Origin: Owenia fusiformis
Lineage: Eukaryota > Annelida > Polychaeta > Sabellida > Oweniidae
Reading direction: 5' to 3'
DNA: 64,000 nt
Assembly (NCBI GenBank): GCA_903813345.2
Contig: CAIIXF020000001.1
Location: forward strand, 35,309,366 to 35,373,365
Part shown: positions 35,618 to 61,595 of the stretch, in pieces
How positions within the stretch are numbered: position 1 is the first letter of the stretch
Layout of the letters: each line of letters opens with the position of its first letter
Notes under the pieces: model-generated
The model's input: the letters and a program-made list of their open reading frames with translations, nothing else
Database searches by the model: none
Told to the model about the DNA's origin: nothing
Position numbers and translations under genes: made by a program

Positions 35618-38485
35618 AATATTTCAAAAATATATAGAAGCAATTTTAAGGTGGATTTCAAAACTTCATACCATTCTTTTGAAAACCTGAAGTGGCACCA
35701 AGCAATCCATTGACTTTTTCACCGAAAATCCAAGATGGCCGCGGCGATGTATCAAAAAATCATAAAAAATGAAAAGTTATTAGATTTAATAAGTCAAAAT
35801 AGTTGTATACTGATCAAACATGACTAATAATAGTACCTATCAGAAATTCATATCCATTTAAAGTCATTGGATCATTTTTGTGTGAAAAGTGGAGTCCCAC
35901 AAGGCTCAACTTTATGTCCGCTACTTTTTTTGCATTTTTTGCATTGACCATGGCATTTGCACATAGCAATGCATAGAAATCCATTTTTGTAACATGTGCA
36001 CCTAGGACCACATTTCACCTTGCACCCACACTTGATCAATGCTTTGCATGCTGCTTGAGGAAGGACTGTTTCACCAAAAATCCAAGATGGCCACCACAAT
36101 GTATCGGCAAATCACTAAAATTGACTAATATCATCATTTAATTTGTCAAAATAGTTAAATACTGATCAAACATGACTAATTATAGTACCTATTAGATGGT
36201 CATATGCATTTAAAGTCACTAGATTATTTTTGTGTGAAAACTGGAGTCCCACAAGGCTCAACTTTATGTCCCCTACTTTTTTAGTCCAATGACTTTCATT
36301 GACTATGGCATTTGTACATTGCAATATATAGAAATCCATTTTTGTAACTTGTGCACCTAGGACCACATTTCACCTTGCACCCACACTTGACCAATGCTTG
36401 GCATGCCTTAGCTGATTGAGGAAGGGATGTACATAGTGGTACCAGGGGGGACATGTCATACTGCCAGCCCCATGTTGTGAACTCCGATACCCATGTTGGA
36501 TTGAGATTGTACAGTTGGCCCCAAACAATACCACCTTGGTTATCAAGTTCTTAAAATTATCTGTGCAAGGGCTCCTTTTGTTGGTGGCATTCTATCAATG
36601 ACTGTATGGCCATCACAGAGCATTTGCCTTCGTGCTGAATCAATATCTATCTGGTTGCTGGTTCGATCATATACTAGAACAGTAAAACATTTTAGGGACT
36701 GAATGGCATGAACTGATGAAGTCAGGTTTGTTGTAACCATTTGTGCTACTTGTAGAAAAGCTGGAGTAACTTCCTTGGACACATTCCATAGCTTGAAGGG
36801 CAGATTCTTTGCTATGGCCAAAGAATGGTGCAGTTATATAATATAATTTAATACCTGTAATTTTTGAGAGGCCAGAAGGCAATCCAGATTGACACTTATT
36901 GCACCCTAATGCTGCAGCCATGGCAAGAACAACTACACCAGTATTTCCACTGATTCTGATTATGAAGTCTTTTTTACCCTCTGAGGTCATCTGTTTTACC
37001 TGAACAAAGAGTCTAGTGTAGTATTAGCTTCTTCATGAGTACAAGGTTCAATCATTACTGTAACTGCCAACTGAGGAAAGCACTTAACAGATTCCACAAT
37101 AGTCATCAACGTGAACCTCAAAAATAGAGTTGGCCAGGAATGCTAACAGCTCAGTCTTGTTCTGGTTGTTTCTTAGAAAGCTTAACCAATTCGGGGCATC
37201 ACATTCTCTGCATAAACCATCCATTGCCACAATGAGTCCTTGTCAGGGACTTCCTACTGTTTTATAGATAACAGATAACATCTTATCTTGAAACACCTTC
37301 CATAGGCCGCCTTAACTTGGGATGAGACATTGGTACCATATTCTTAGAAGTTGGTAGCCACACCAGGATGCATCACATGGACCAGAAGGATGCCATCTAT
37401 TAAAATTGCATCTGCAGGTGGCTTTTCCAATACTTCAGATCCATCTGGCTTAGCTTCTTGACATTTAAGTAAGTCTGCTTTTGTTGTAGGTCTCATGGCT
37501 CCGTGGTTATGTAGGGATGGCAGGAACTCATGGTTTTCATATAAAAAAAACTCAGACATGTCATTGGTTCTTGATTGGCATGCAATGTAGAGTAATAGCA
37601 AAAAGGTCATAATCATTTCTCAGATCCTTGACTTCAGGATTCACTTGCATGCATAGTTGGTGTGGTCTAGGGAGAAAAAAACCAAGAATCATCTGCAGTG
37701 ATTCCTGAGGTCAAAGAAACTGAGAGAAGAAAATGAAGAAAATTACCTTTTTGCTACGCTCTATATTGCTTGCCTTTGACAATCAAGACACATAACATGT
37801 CTGAGTTTTTCAAACATGAAAACCATGAGTTCCCGCCATCCCTAGCTAAGCATGGAGCAATGAGACCTTCAACTAAATGACCTACTTAAATGCCTAGAAA
37901 CTAAGCCAGATGGACCCGAAGTATTGGAAAAGCCAACTGCAGATGCAGTTTTAATAGACTGCTCCTTTCTGGTGTTTCATCCCAAGTTAAGGCAGCTTAT
38001 TGAAGGTGTTCCAAGATTAGATGTTGTCTGGAATGTTTACCTACAAAACAGTGAGAAGTCCCTAACAAGGATTTATCGTGGATTTATGTGTTCCTAGGTA
38101 CACAAGTTACAAAAATGGATTTCTATACATTGCAATGTACAAATGCCATAGTCAATGAAAGTCATTGGACTAAAAAAGTAGGGGACATAAAGTTGAGCCT
38201 TGTGGGACTCCAGTTTTCACACAAATATAATCTAGTGACTTTAAATGCATATGACCATCTAATAGGTACTATGATTAGTCATGTTTGATCAGTATTTAAC
38301 TATTTTGAAAAAATTAAATGATGATATTAGTCAATTTTAGTGATTTGCCGATACATTGTGGCGGCCATCTTGGATTTTTGGTGAAACAGTCAATGGATTG
38401 CTTGGTGCCACTTCAGGTTCTCAAAAGGATGGCATGAAGTTTTGAAATCCACCTAAATATTGCTTCTATATATTTTTGAAATATT
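35618..38485. repeat. 2.9-kb inverted repeat built from a broken gene
   Basis: The left end (aatatttcaaaaatatatag, ggtggatttcaaaacttcat) returns inverted at 38380-38485. On the left side a unit of about 355 bp is duplicated in tandem (about 35690-36065 and 36066-36420). The right side has one inverted copy. The inner inverted match (37340-37600 against 37750-38000) is more diverged. Confidence 0.8.
35872..37616 (-). pseudogene. Degenerate mobile-element gene ending in a CxC cluster
   Basis: In order on the minus strand the fragments read SEFFLYENHEFLPSLHNHGAM, then KPDGSEVLEKPPADAILIDG (37344-37616), HEEANTTLDSLF (about 37030), a hydrophobic GNTGVVVLAMA block (36667-36990), SLKCFTVLVYDRTSNQIDI and PPTKGALAQ (36543-36821), and a C-terminal cysteine cluster KCGCKVKCGPRCTCYKNG with CKCHGQC (35872-36099). 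This order resembles a multicopy uncharacterised gene of invertebrate and fish genomes with a nuclease-like (PIN-type) front and a CxC tail. I know it only as a repeated family, and the assignment is tentative. Stops and frameshifts show it is dead. Confidence 0.45.
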
Positions 38486-38489
38486 CTGT

Positions 38490-38755
38490 GAACTTATCTC
38501 CTATTCAAACCCGACTATATGTCGGTTGATTAGGAATGACCTCACTTAATTCAATTCAATTCAATTGATGGTGACTTAATCTAGTCCGGTGTAAAAGAAA
38601 TTATGGTCCCCTGGGGATTATGGTCCCCTTTCTTAAAGGCCCTTACTGGCCCTGATTGTGGATACGATAATAAGGGAAAGAGTTGTATTTAGGTCACCAT
38701 ATAAATCAATGGAAAGTAGGACCATAATTTGACCTCCTACCCTTTTACACCGGTA
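38490..38755. other. Spacer, no gene
   Basis: Non-coding; contains a short (aattc)n-like run (caattcaattcaattg) near 38550. Confidence 0.4.
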
Positions 38756-38756
38756 G

Positions 38757-40240
38757 ATCGTTCTACTAGGCCTAATTAGTCTAGTAGGTTGTTCACAGAG
38801 TCATCTGAACCTTAATCTAGTTGGTTGCTCTACTATGCCCTTCTTTATCCAGTACGTCGTTCCACCAGGTAACCTAGTATGCCATTCTACAAAACCCTTA
38901 ATCTAGTAGGTTAGTCTAGACTAACCTTAATTTAGAAGCTTGTTCTAGGACCACCTTAATCTAGTAGGTTGTTCGAAGCCCACTTTAAGTTGTTGAAGGC
39001 CCATCTTAATCTAGTAGGTTGTTCTAGGCCCACCTTTATCAAGTTGGTTGTTCTAGGACCACCTTAATCTAGTAGGTTGTTCGAAGCCCACTTTAAGTTG
39101 TTGAAGGCCCATCTTAATCTAGAAGGTTGTTCTAGGCCCACCTTTATCAAGTTGGTTGTTCTAGGACCACCTTAATCAAGTTGGTTGTTCTAGGACCACC
39201 TTAATTTAGTAGCTTGTTTTAGGATCACCTTAATCTAGTAGGTTGTTCGAGACCCGTTTTAATCTAGTAGGTTGTTGAAGGCCCGCTTTAATCTAGTAGG
39301 TTTTTGAAGGTCCATCTTAATCTAGAAGGTTGTTCTAGCCCCACCTTGATCAAGTAGGTTGTTCTAGAACCACCTTAATCAGGTAGGTTGTTCTAGGACC
39401 ATCTTAATCTAGTAGATGGACCTAGGCCCACTTTAATCTAGCAGGTTGTTATAGGCTCACCTTTATCTAGTATGTTTTTCTAGGGACACCTTTACATAGT
39501 AGGTTGTTCACCCCGGGCTCACCTTAATCTAGTAAGCTGTTCTGGACCCACCTTAATCTAGTAGGTTGCTCTAGACCCATCTTAATCTAGTAGGTTGCTA
39601 TTGACCCATCTTAATCTTATAGGTTGCTCTAGACCCATCTTAATCTAGTAGGTTGCTCTAGACCCATATTGAATTAGTAGCTTGTTCTAGGCCCACCTTA
39701 ATCTAATATGTTGCTCCAGACCCACCTTAATCTAGTAGGTTGCTCTGGACCCACCTTAATCTAGTAGGTTGTTCTAGGGACACCTTTACATAGTAGGTTG
39801 TTCACCCCGGGCTCACCTTAATCTAGTAAGCTGTTCTGGACCCACCTTAATCTAGTAGGTTGCTCTAGACCCATATTAAATTACTAGCTTGTTCTAGGCC
39901 CACCTTAATCTAATAGGTTGCTCTAGACCCATCTTAATCTAGTAGGTTGCTGTAGACCCATATTAAATTAGAAGCTTGTTCTAGGCCCACCTTAATCTAA
40001 TAGGTTGCTCCAGACCCACCTTAATCTAGTAGGTTGCTCTAGACCCAACTGAATCTAGTAGGTTGTTCTAGACCCAGCTTAATCTAGTAGGTTGCTCTAG
40101 ACCCATATTGAATTAGTAGCTTGTTCTAGGCCCACCTTAATCTAATAGGTTGCTCTTGACCCACCTTAATCTAGTAGGTTGCTCTGGACCCACCTTAATC
40201 TAGTAGGTTGTTCTAGGATGACCTTAATCTAATAAGTGAT
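38757..40240. repeat. 29-bp minisatellite, about 50 units
   Basis: Tandem units based on ttaatctagtaggttg followed by (c/t)tctag(g/a)cccacc, 29 bp long, repeat for nearly 1.5 kb with point changes and higher-order blocks (for example the stretch with ttcaccccgggctcacc occurs twice, at about 39508 and 39800). No frame stays open. CTAG occurs twice per unit. Confidence 0.95.
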
Positions 40241-40244
40241 TCCA

Positions 40245-41185
40245 CAATGTTCTAAGAAATGCAAAAAAAAGGATTATTATTATTCACATGGAGATAGAAG
40301 GGGTCACTGTGTAATGAAATATGTTATTCCCCTCTTAGATAAAACTGTGCAATTCAAGTACTTATATTTGCAACAAATGTCCCAAGTCATGCAAGTACTG
40401 AGACTTTCATACACGGTATTAGAGAAACCTTAGTGAATGATGCAAATGTTGCAGATTTGATCCGAATCCTATACACATCCCTTGATTATTCCACATTAAG
40501 GAATCAACTTCTGACAGTAATTAGAAAAAAGCTGGAAGAGCTCTTTCAATTATTTGATAAATGCTCTTCTGTGTTCCTTGGGTGGAAGGATTAAACATAA
40601 ATGGGATTGACCAAAGGGAAATGGGCTCTAATCTTCTTAGATTTTCATGGAAATGTTTCTTTATTCAATAGATGCTTAACGTTTTTCTTGATTACTGAGA
40701 AAATTGAACCCCATGATAAAACTAAAGCCAGTTTGTTGTGATGTTTTATTAGCTTGACATCGATCACTTAAGAGGGATCAGAAAGTAACAGTAAAATCAA
40801 ACTTTTTTCCTATGTTAAATGAATCAGTGGAAAATGTGGCTCAGATCTCATATGGTACTGAATATATTTCGGGTTTGGATTGATAAAGAAACTGGATATG
40901 ATCTATGTAACTGATCCTAAGTATATTCCTGCTCTAGTTCTGTTCTAAGCTGGTTTGTTTTCAAGAAAAAATGCTCAGACCACACAAATGTGGTACACTC
41001 CCCTGTAAAGGTTTGTCAGCACCAACTCCCATATTGGACCATGGGTTATAAAGCCTGGTCATGTTTGGTCATTCAAATAAAAAGACTGATCAAAGGACTA
41101 TAAATATCGGACCTTGTGTAATTGAATTACATAATCAGAGTTTATAGTCAGTAACAGACTATCCAAAGACGAGTAGCCAAATCTT
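40245..41185. other. Spacer between minisatellites, no gene
   Basis: No supported feature; the open frame at 40236-40433 has no motif. Confidence 0.4.
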
Positions 41186-41189
41186 TTGA

Positions 41190-41583
41190 GGGGAGTGTAC
41201 ACCCAGATTTCCATTCATTCATGGTTAAGGGGAGTGTACACCCAGATTTCCATTCATTCATGGTTAAGGGCAGTGTACACCCAGATTTCCATTCATTCAT
41301 GGCTGGGGGGCGGGAGTGTACACCTAGATTTCCATTCATTCATGGTTGGGGGAGTGAATACCCACATTTCCATTCATTCATGGTTGGGGGAGTGTACACC
41401 CAGATTTCCGGAATTCTATTCATTCATGGCTGGGGGGGGAGCGTACACCCAGATTTCCATTCATTCATGGTTGGGGGAGTGAATACCCACATTTCCATTC
41501 ATTCATGGTTGGGGGAGTGTACACCCATAGGCCAGATTTCCATTCATTCATGGTGGAGGGGAGTGTACACCCAGATTTCCATC
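41190..41583. repeat. 39-bp minisatellite, about ten units
   Basis: Units contain gggagtgtacacccagattt followed by ccattcattcatggtt. The first four are close to 39 bp, and later ones vary by small insertions (an extra ggaattcta, an extra taggcc). Because 39 is a multiple of three, several frames stay open on both strands and encode repeats such as SVHPDFHSFM. This is a consequence of the repeat, not evidence of a gene. Confidence 0.9.
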
Positions 41584-41999
41584 AATGTAATGGTAAACAA
41601 AGGCCAACAAAGAGTTTTTCCCATTAGTGTAAAAATCATTATCATCTATATCACCTAAAGATGAGCATGTATCAATGATATCCTATCTATCATATAATGT
41701 AAAGAGATTAAAGCTTGACTCTAAATCCATTATATCCAAATACAATGAAACGTTTTTTTCTGATAAATCTACAGTAAGATCTCGGAATTCAGAAATAATT
41801 CAATCAAGTATACAAATATCTAGTCAATACATAAAACACAATAGAGCCTTACAAAGCATCATAACTTGTTGATTATGATTATTGAAACCAGGGTACTAAA
41901 AAATAAATTGCCTTCCAGGCCTTCATACGAAATCTAGGTGACGCCTTCCTTTTTCAAATAAGATAATCTACTATTGTTGGATTTACATGTACACTAGAG

Positions 42000-42960
42000 C
42001 CTTACGACGTCTTGGCTAAAACGTTTTAGCGTTAAAACGTTTTACAAATGTAATGTAAATCTAAGAGCGCTTAGCTAAAACGTTTTAAGACCCTAGTCAT
42101 AGCCAAGACGTCTTAGCGTTAAAATTTGAAATTTTCTATTTACATATGTCGCATGGTCCTTTCTTTAGTCTTATAATTTTTCTAAAACGTTTTAGCCAAG
42201 ACGTCTTGAAATGTCGCGTGTAGTGTAAATATGGCTTATGGTCCACTTGTTGGATTTACACTTGTTGGATTTACACCAGCGCGCTAAGACGTCTTAGCTA
42301 AAACGTTTTACAAATGTAATGTAAATCCAGATTTACTCAAGAGCTCTTGGCTAAGAGCGCTTAGGAGCGTTTTAGGACCCTAGTCATAGCCAAGACGTCT
42401 TAGCGTTAAAACGTAAAAGCGAGTGTAAATCTATCGGTTTTAGCTAAGAGCTCTTAGCCCGGTTTTTCGCGTTGCGCCGAACGAAACATTTGAAACTTTC
42501 CATTTACATATGTCGCATGGTCCTTTATTTTGTCGTATCCCATGTTCCCAATATCATCCCAAAATTATTGAGAAGAGCTTATTTGCCTGGTGATTTATCA
42601 TAATCCTAATTTATGCATAAAATCTTCCTGCTATCTTTCATGCTTTTAACAATGCTGTCTTTAGGACATTTTTCTGAAACCGATGCATTCTTTAGTAAAA
42701 AGTCGGGTACAAAGTATAGAAGCGGGAAAGGAATAGCTATATTGACTGAACCGTCCTTCAACCAGAACTGAACTGCTTTTTTCATTTTACATGTATACCT
42801 ACATATCTCTAAGACGTTTTAGGAAAACAGGTGTAAACTTGATCTTATTTCCCAAGACGTCTTGAAAATGGTAATGTAAACTCAACTTAATTTTTCTAAA
42901 ACGTTTTAGCCAAAACGTCTTGCAATGCTGCGCGTGTGCAGAAAGCATTGTCTTTCAAAA
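42000..42960. mobile_element. Element rich in ACGT-, GCGC- and AGCT-centred palindromes
   Basis: Words ctaaaacgttttag, aagacgtctt, aagagcgcttag and taagagctctta alternate over about 450 bp and return at 42810-42925. Phrases gtaatgtaaatc, tttacatatgtcgcatgg and ccctagtcatagccaagacg each occur twice. It looks like one or two decayed non-autonomous transposons with dense subterminal motifs. Exact ends and target duplications were not resolved. Confidence 0.6.
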
Positions 42961-42964
42961 TGAT

Positions 42965-45900
42965 ATCTTAAAATTATAATAAAAAACAATACCATATTCA
43001 GATCTAGGGTTGCTTTACAAAATTGTCGTTAAAATGAGTACAGATGAAAAAATACAAAATAGAAGGTTCTCTCAAAATCTTATTGATTTCGAACGTTATG
43101 TTTAAATCAGAAAAGTGATGAAAGATATAGAGGCAATTTCGCCAAGGCTTATATGGACTATATATCTAAAAAAAACTTATTCAATAGTACTTATACTCTC
43201 TTGTGACAATGAAATCGTTGTTGATGTAACAACTTTATTCTGGTTCCACTTACTAGATTCATGTTGACATTTTAGGACTATTCAGCCAAAACATACGTAT
43301 AATATTGATTACTTAACATGGTGCCATTCTAATATCAGACTCTCTCTTTTGCTACTCTTCAGTAAGTGAAAGAGTAGGAACTGTGGATATCACAATGACA
43401 TGGTTAATTTAATAAGACTCTATGGAATTATAACAAAAACAAGAAATAAATGTCTGAGTTACAAAGAGATTTAACGAGGCTGTCTATAGTTACATTTCTA
43501 CCAAAATTCTCCTTTACCAGATGTTTGCTTATAGAGTATAGTATACTACTAAAACATATTTTTATGTGATAATGACATCACGAGGCATTAACATGCAAAA
43601 CATCACTACCTGCCATTTGTGACAGACACCGACGACTAAATGCCAAATGCCGAACACCATCTACAAAAAAGTTGGAGACAATAACAATATGTCACTACGT
43701 GGTGACAAAACAAAGCATTTACATGACCTGGCTACAAACAGTTTTAGAGATAAAAAATTTATCAAAGTGAAACTCTCATTTACTGCTATAGTAACCAAAA
43801 TTGCCTGAAATGTGAAGATGTGTATAATAGCATGTGTAAAGGTGAATACTGATTCACAGTATGATTTTCAAGTTAATCAGACTACAATTCCTCAAGATGT
43901 TATCCCTGTTTGATCCATCAGTCATTGTAATGGTATCAGATACTCTTGCATCTCTATCATGTCTATAGGCATGTATTGTTTGAACCCAATCTACCAGACT
44001 TTTTCAGTTATGTTACTTTTTGATTTAATACCAATTTACAAAAATGTGACATGTCTTTAAACGTGTTACTATCAGAACAGATATTCAAGTCAATTTTAAG
44101 TTTATTCGTTAGTAACTGTAAATTGTAATTACACACAATTTTTGTAAAAGTAACAAGTGTTACACACCTTATGCTAAAATTGTCATTAAAAAGTTTGAAG
44201 AGCAAAACACTATGGTTAGAAAGTTATTCTGTTTTATTGTGGTTGCAGTCACCCCTGACTGCGTTTTTCATGTTTCTAATACTAATGTCTTTTGAGCAGG
44301 TGTCCAGGGCATCATGCTTTACAACTAACCAACTACAGGAGCTATACATACACATTCTCTTCTTTCTTTCCTGAAAAAATGAATATAATTGAATTAGTAT
44401 TTCCCAAGGTATAGTCATTTCTTCGGGTTGCATTTTTTTGAACACCCTGTATAAATAAAGCAAATGAAGTCTATAAAATGACAATGTTTGTGTTGGAGTT
44501 TCCATTGATTTATTTTACCAGAAATACTCAAAATCATGTAAATTTGGTCAAATGTGTTTTTTACTTATATAAACTTGTCTGCATACAGCCAATCAGCATC
44601 ATGGCATACCATGACCCTCTCTTCTGGGATCATAGAAAATAGACAGACAGGTTTTTAGATGCGATGTGTATCAGAACATAATACAGAATGGCCAATCAGC
44701 GCAGCAGATATTAAAGAATTTATTTTTTACTTTGAAGAAGGTTGGCATTATTCTTGGGTGTGACAAATACATAGACCATGGAAGAAACATAATAGAAAAC
44801 AAATTATTCATTTTTATTTTCCAGGACCCCTCTTATATCAAATGGTAATTGAGAAAGAAGAGGTCATTGTGTCCCATGATGCAAATTGTTGGTCATTTGG
44901 GGACAATAAAGTTAGCATGCCTAATTTAGGTTGGAAAGTGGCCAAAGATGAAAAATAAGTCTGCTCTCGTGAATGCATTATTTAGACTTCAAATTACTTT
45001 GTAACTTCTTTGGGACTTTTAATTGCTTTGTAACTACTTTGTAACTACTAGGCAGACCTAAGTGAAAAGAATGTTCCCTTGAGTCTCACAATCATGTTTT
45101 ACATTGATAATTTAGAGTAAAATCAGTTGCAGTATTGGTAGTCCTGCAACAAGTTCACGTAGACCCACTATTCTAACACACCTAGTGACCTTAGAGAATT
45201 GATTCATCTTAGGTTTTGTCAAGTCAGTTCCCCTTACTTTCTCTTTCAAAGCACATACGTATGTGGAATGAGATGAGGTAATAAGAGGGATCAATGTAAT
45301 AGTTTTAAAATGACCAGGTATCTTCTCTTCTTGGCTGCAAACAATAAATATATACCTTCAACAACCCAAATCTTTCTTTCTGGAAAGGGAAATTGTATGG
45401 GGGAAATAGCTTGATAAAAGATACAAGACTTCATGCAAGTCCTAATTCATATTCAAGATTAAAACAGGAGCAGAAAGTATAATTCATATTTATGTTTTGA
45501 GATCTTTATTTAGAGCCGTTTGGTATACACAGACTACACCAGACTTGACATAGTAATATAGTCCCTAAGATTAAAGGAATAAAGGAGATTTTCTCAAAAA
45601 TTACATGTTGAATTCATGAACACATAAAAGTGATTTTCTATAAAATAACATGTTGAGTTCATGAATATATTGACTTGAGTCAAATAATTCATCTGCAACA
45701 TACATCATTGAATAGACAAAAGCACAATGATCTGAACATTTGTCTGTTCAATTTTCGAAGATGGTAAAAGTGCATTACTGATATCCATATTCCATCTTTC
45801 AGGATTATATCTGAGATGACAAAAACAGTAGAATATACTTATTTGTTATAAATATTATTTTATGTAGATGTACATGATGAATGTCACAGCTCCTTATCGA

Positions 45901-46480
45901 TTACATCGACACGAATCTAGGTTGACATTGCAGAACACATGTCTGAATGTGTGAAAGGCTTTCAGTATCATTAGTAATGTTCTTGTACAGAAATATAATG
46001 AATTAAACAGAGAAAATGGTGTAGAATGAATGAAATATTGCCATCAAATGTGATGACTATATGAGACTTTCCACAAAGCAATTATGCTGAAATCCCATTA
46101 TTTCAATATCAGCATTGTCTTGGCTCATGTCATTCCGCAACTGTTTTTTAATATCTCACTTCTTGCTGATTGTCCAGGGAAATTCAAACACTTTACAAGT
46201 GACATAACGGTACCAAGACTGACATGTTGGACATGTCTCTGTGGAATTAAGGTCAATTATGCAGTCGTTAACACCTTTTACTCTCTTTCCATCTCTGCAC
46301 CATCATTGGGTTGTCACTTTGTTATTATTAGATGGCTCCCTTGCGTAATTGGAAGTCTGAGAAGAACCTTTTAAGGCACAACATGAATCTCTCAGATGAT
46401 AATGTTGTGTTTTGTTAAGATTATTGCTCATTTACAAGCTATACAATACAGAGATCTGCCTGGGATGTGTGAAGTCTTTC
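42965..46480. other. Intergenic 3' of POLR2D
   Basis: No gene is supported. At 44427-44455 gggttgcatttttttgaaca followed by ccctgtata looks like one end of a DNA transposon; no partner was found. A TTTATT at 45505-45510 reads AATAAA on the minus strand, about 1 kb past the POLR2D stop, and is a possible poly(A) signal. Confidence 0.35.
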
Positions 46481-46487
46481 TACTTGT

Positions 46488-60002
<13,515 letters not shown>

Positions 60003-60269
60003 TTTGAATGTGACGTCATTAATTTGAAAACGAACTATGTAAGCAAGTATGATAACTATTTTATCTCAATTTCCAATTATCTCTTTGTGGTGTTAGACCA
60101 ATGATTGATACCATGTGTATCCAAAAGAAAATATTAGTTTATGCTTTGCTTCATAATTTTTGTAGAACATCATATTTGACGCTGCAAAATATTAATTCAA
60201 ACTCGTGAAGGCAGTAACTTATAGAAACTATTGCAGGTCATCTGATTTGTGGGAGGAAAATATTAAAAA
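60003..60269. promoter_or_regulatory. Bidirectional promoter, POLR2D / ATP6V1F
   Basis: Only 267 bp separate the two divergent start codons, so a shared promoter is inferred. A perfect CRE/ATF palindrome TGACGTCA lies at 60011-60018, nine bases from the POLR2D ATG. No TATA box is obvious, as is common for housekeeping genes. Confidence 0.75.
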
Positions 60270-60320
60270 ATGACACATTCTGCTAAATCTGGGAAATTGC
60301 TCGCAGTTATCGGAGATGAG
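60270..60320 (+). CDS. ATP6V1F: V-ATPase subunit F, exon 1 (partial gene)
   Basis: ATG at 60270 starts 17 codons, MTHSAKSGKLLAVIGDE, ending in phase 0 at a GTATGT donor. GKL(I/L)AVIGDE is the invariant start of V-type proton ATPase subunit F, a small (about 120-residue) part of the V1 rotor that helps couple ATP hydrolysis to proton pumping in endosomes, lysosomes and secretory membranes. The next family residues (DTVTGFLLGG-like) were not found up to 64000, so the remaining exons lie beyond the window or were missed. The first intron is at least 3.6 kb and holds several repeats. The divergent POLR2D gene shares its upstream region. Confidence 0.88.
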
Positions 60321-60801
60321 GTATGTGTTCTTAAAAATGTTTATCTGGAGACATTTGGGGAGATAAACTAAGTCTATTTAGATATTTTAGTCCCAGTTTT
60401 AACTTTACCAAATTTGTATAAATTTGGCCAATCAAAAAATCAATCGGAAAAGTTCTGACCTAGGCTACTTCCTGCGAAAGTTATGTGGATTTTGATATAG
60501 CTTTCCCACGGCGCACTTGGACAGCTGAATAATAGTGACCTTTAAGCCTTAAACATGAACAATGATATCTGCTGCATACTTTTGGTCTCTAACTAAACAC
60601 AGGGGCTTGTCTCGAGGGGTCGGGCAAGCCCTCCGATGAGTGTACTGCTTATTAAGGCGAAGCTAAATTAAATAAAATGTACAAAAAATGACTGCCATAT
60701 TTTTTTGATAAAGACACATGTTTTTAAAATCTGTTTACCTTGTATATGAATTGTATATCTCGACTAATGAAACATGTCAAAGTTAACATCACACATAAAC
60801 G

Positions 60802-61595
60802 TAACCAAACCCGTCTGGCCCAGTTATCTACTCCTGACATCGTAGATCTGGGCCAGACTCGATCCAATGCAAAAAATGGGGTATTTACTCCGGAAAAAAC
60901 ACACTGGTTTTTCAATGTATAATACGTGCTGATAAATGAATAAACATCATAAAAATCACTTACGTGTTTGTTCCTTGTATCAAACTTTGTATTTATATTA
61001 GGTTTCCATCGCTGGATGACGGCTAATAAATAAGAACGAAACGTCTAAACGCAGCAAAAAGAAAAATTCTTCTGCAATCTGTTCGTGATCTCGTAGAATA
61101 TCGAGAAGTCTCGGCTGCTTATTTCGTTCAGTACTACATTCCGTCAGTTCAACAAATTGAAAAATCGTATTTAATGTCCACCATATTTCTTTCCAGTTTA
61201 AATACAACACAGACACGTCTGTTTTATGAAGTAATCTACGTTTTGATAACAAATCTGCTGAACAAATCGTAATATTTGGAATGTATTGATTCCCGGGAAA
61301 TGTATTTTCGTTCCATGAAAGTTTAAAAATTATCGCGTCACACTCGTGTTACGTCACATCACGTGACTTTATTCGGTGCGGAGAACTGACGAAATATTGA
61401 CGAAATGTTGTGCCCATTTCAACATCAATATAACAAACAAAACACCACATTTACGCATAAGTTATGTTCTCTTTATTTCAAATAAATACTTGGGTTTACA
61501 TGATACCCGATGTTTTGGTTGGACGGCTAATAGGGAATGAATAATAAGTGATGATTCAGCAGTGTGTAGATTACTGGGCCAGACGGGTTTGGTTA
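60802..61595. mobile_element. 794-bp inverted-repeat element, 9-bp TSD (ATP6V1F intron 1)
   Basis: Ends taaccaaacccgtctggccc and the inverted copy at 61572-61595. ACATAAACG flanks both sides (60793-60801, 61596-61604). A 9-bp duplication fits Mutator-like elements. Internal open frames are not recognised. Confidence 0.85.
61359..61366. promoter_or_regulatory. E-box / CLEAR-like palindrome TCACGTGA
   Basis: TCACGTGAC within atcacgtgact matches nine of ten bases of the CLEAR element (GTCACGTGAC) bound by TFEB-type factors in animals, which control V-ATPase genes. It lies inside the transposon at 60802-61595. Function is only inferred. Confidence 0.3.

Noticed and set aside
41148-41658. Repeat proteins SVHPDFHSFM / NEWKSGCTLP
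   Set aside because: Both follow from a 39-bp tandem repeat read in different frames; no start context, signal or domain supports expression.
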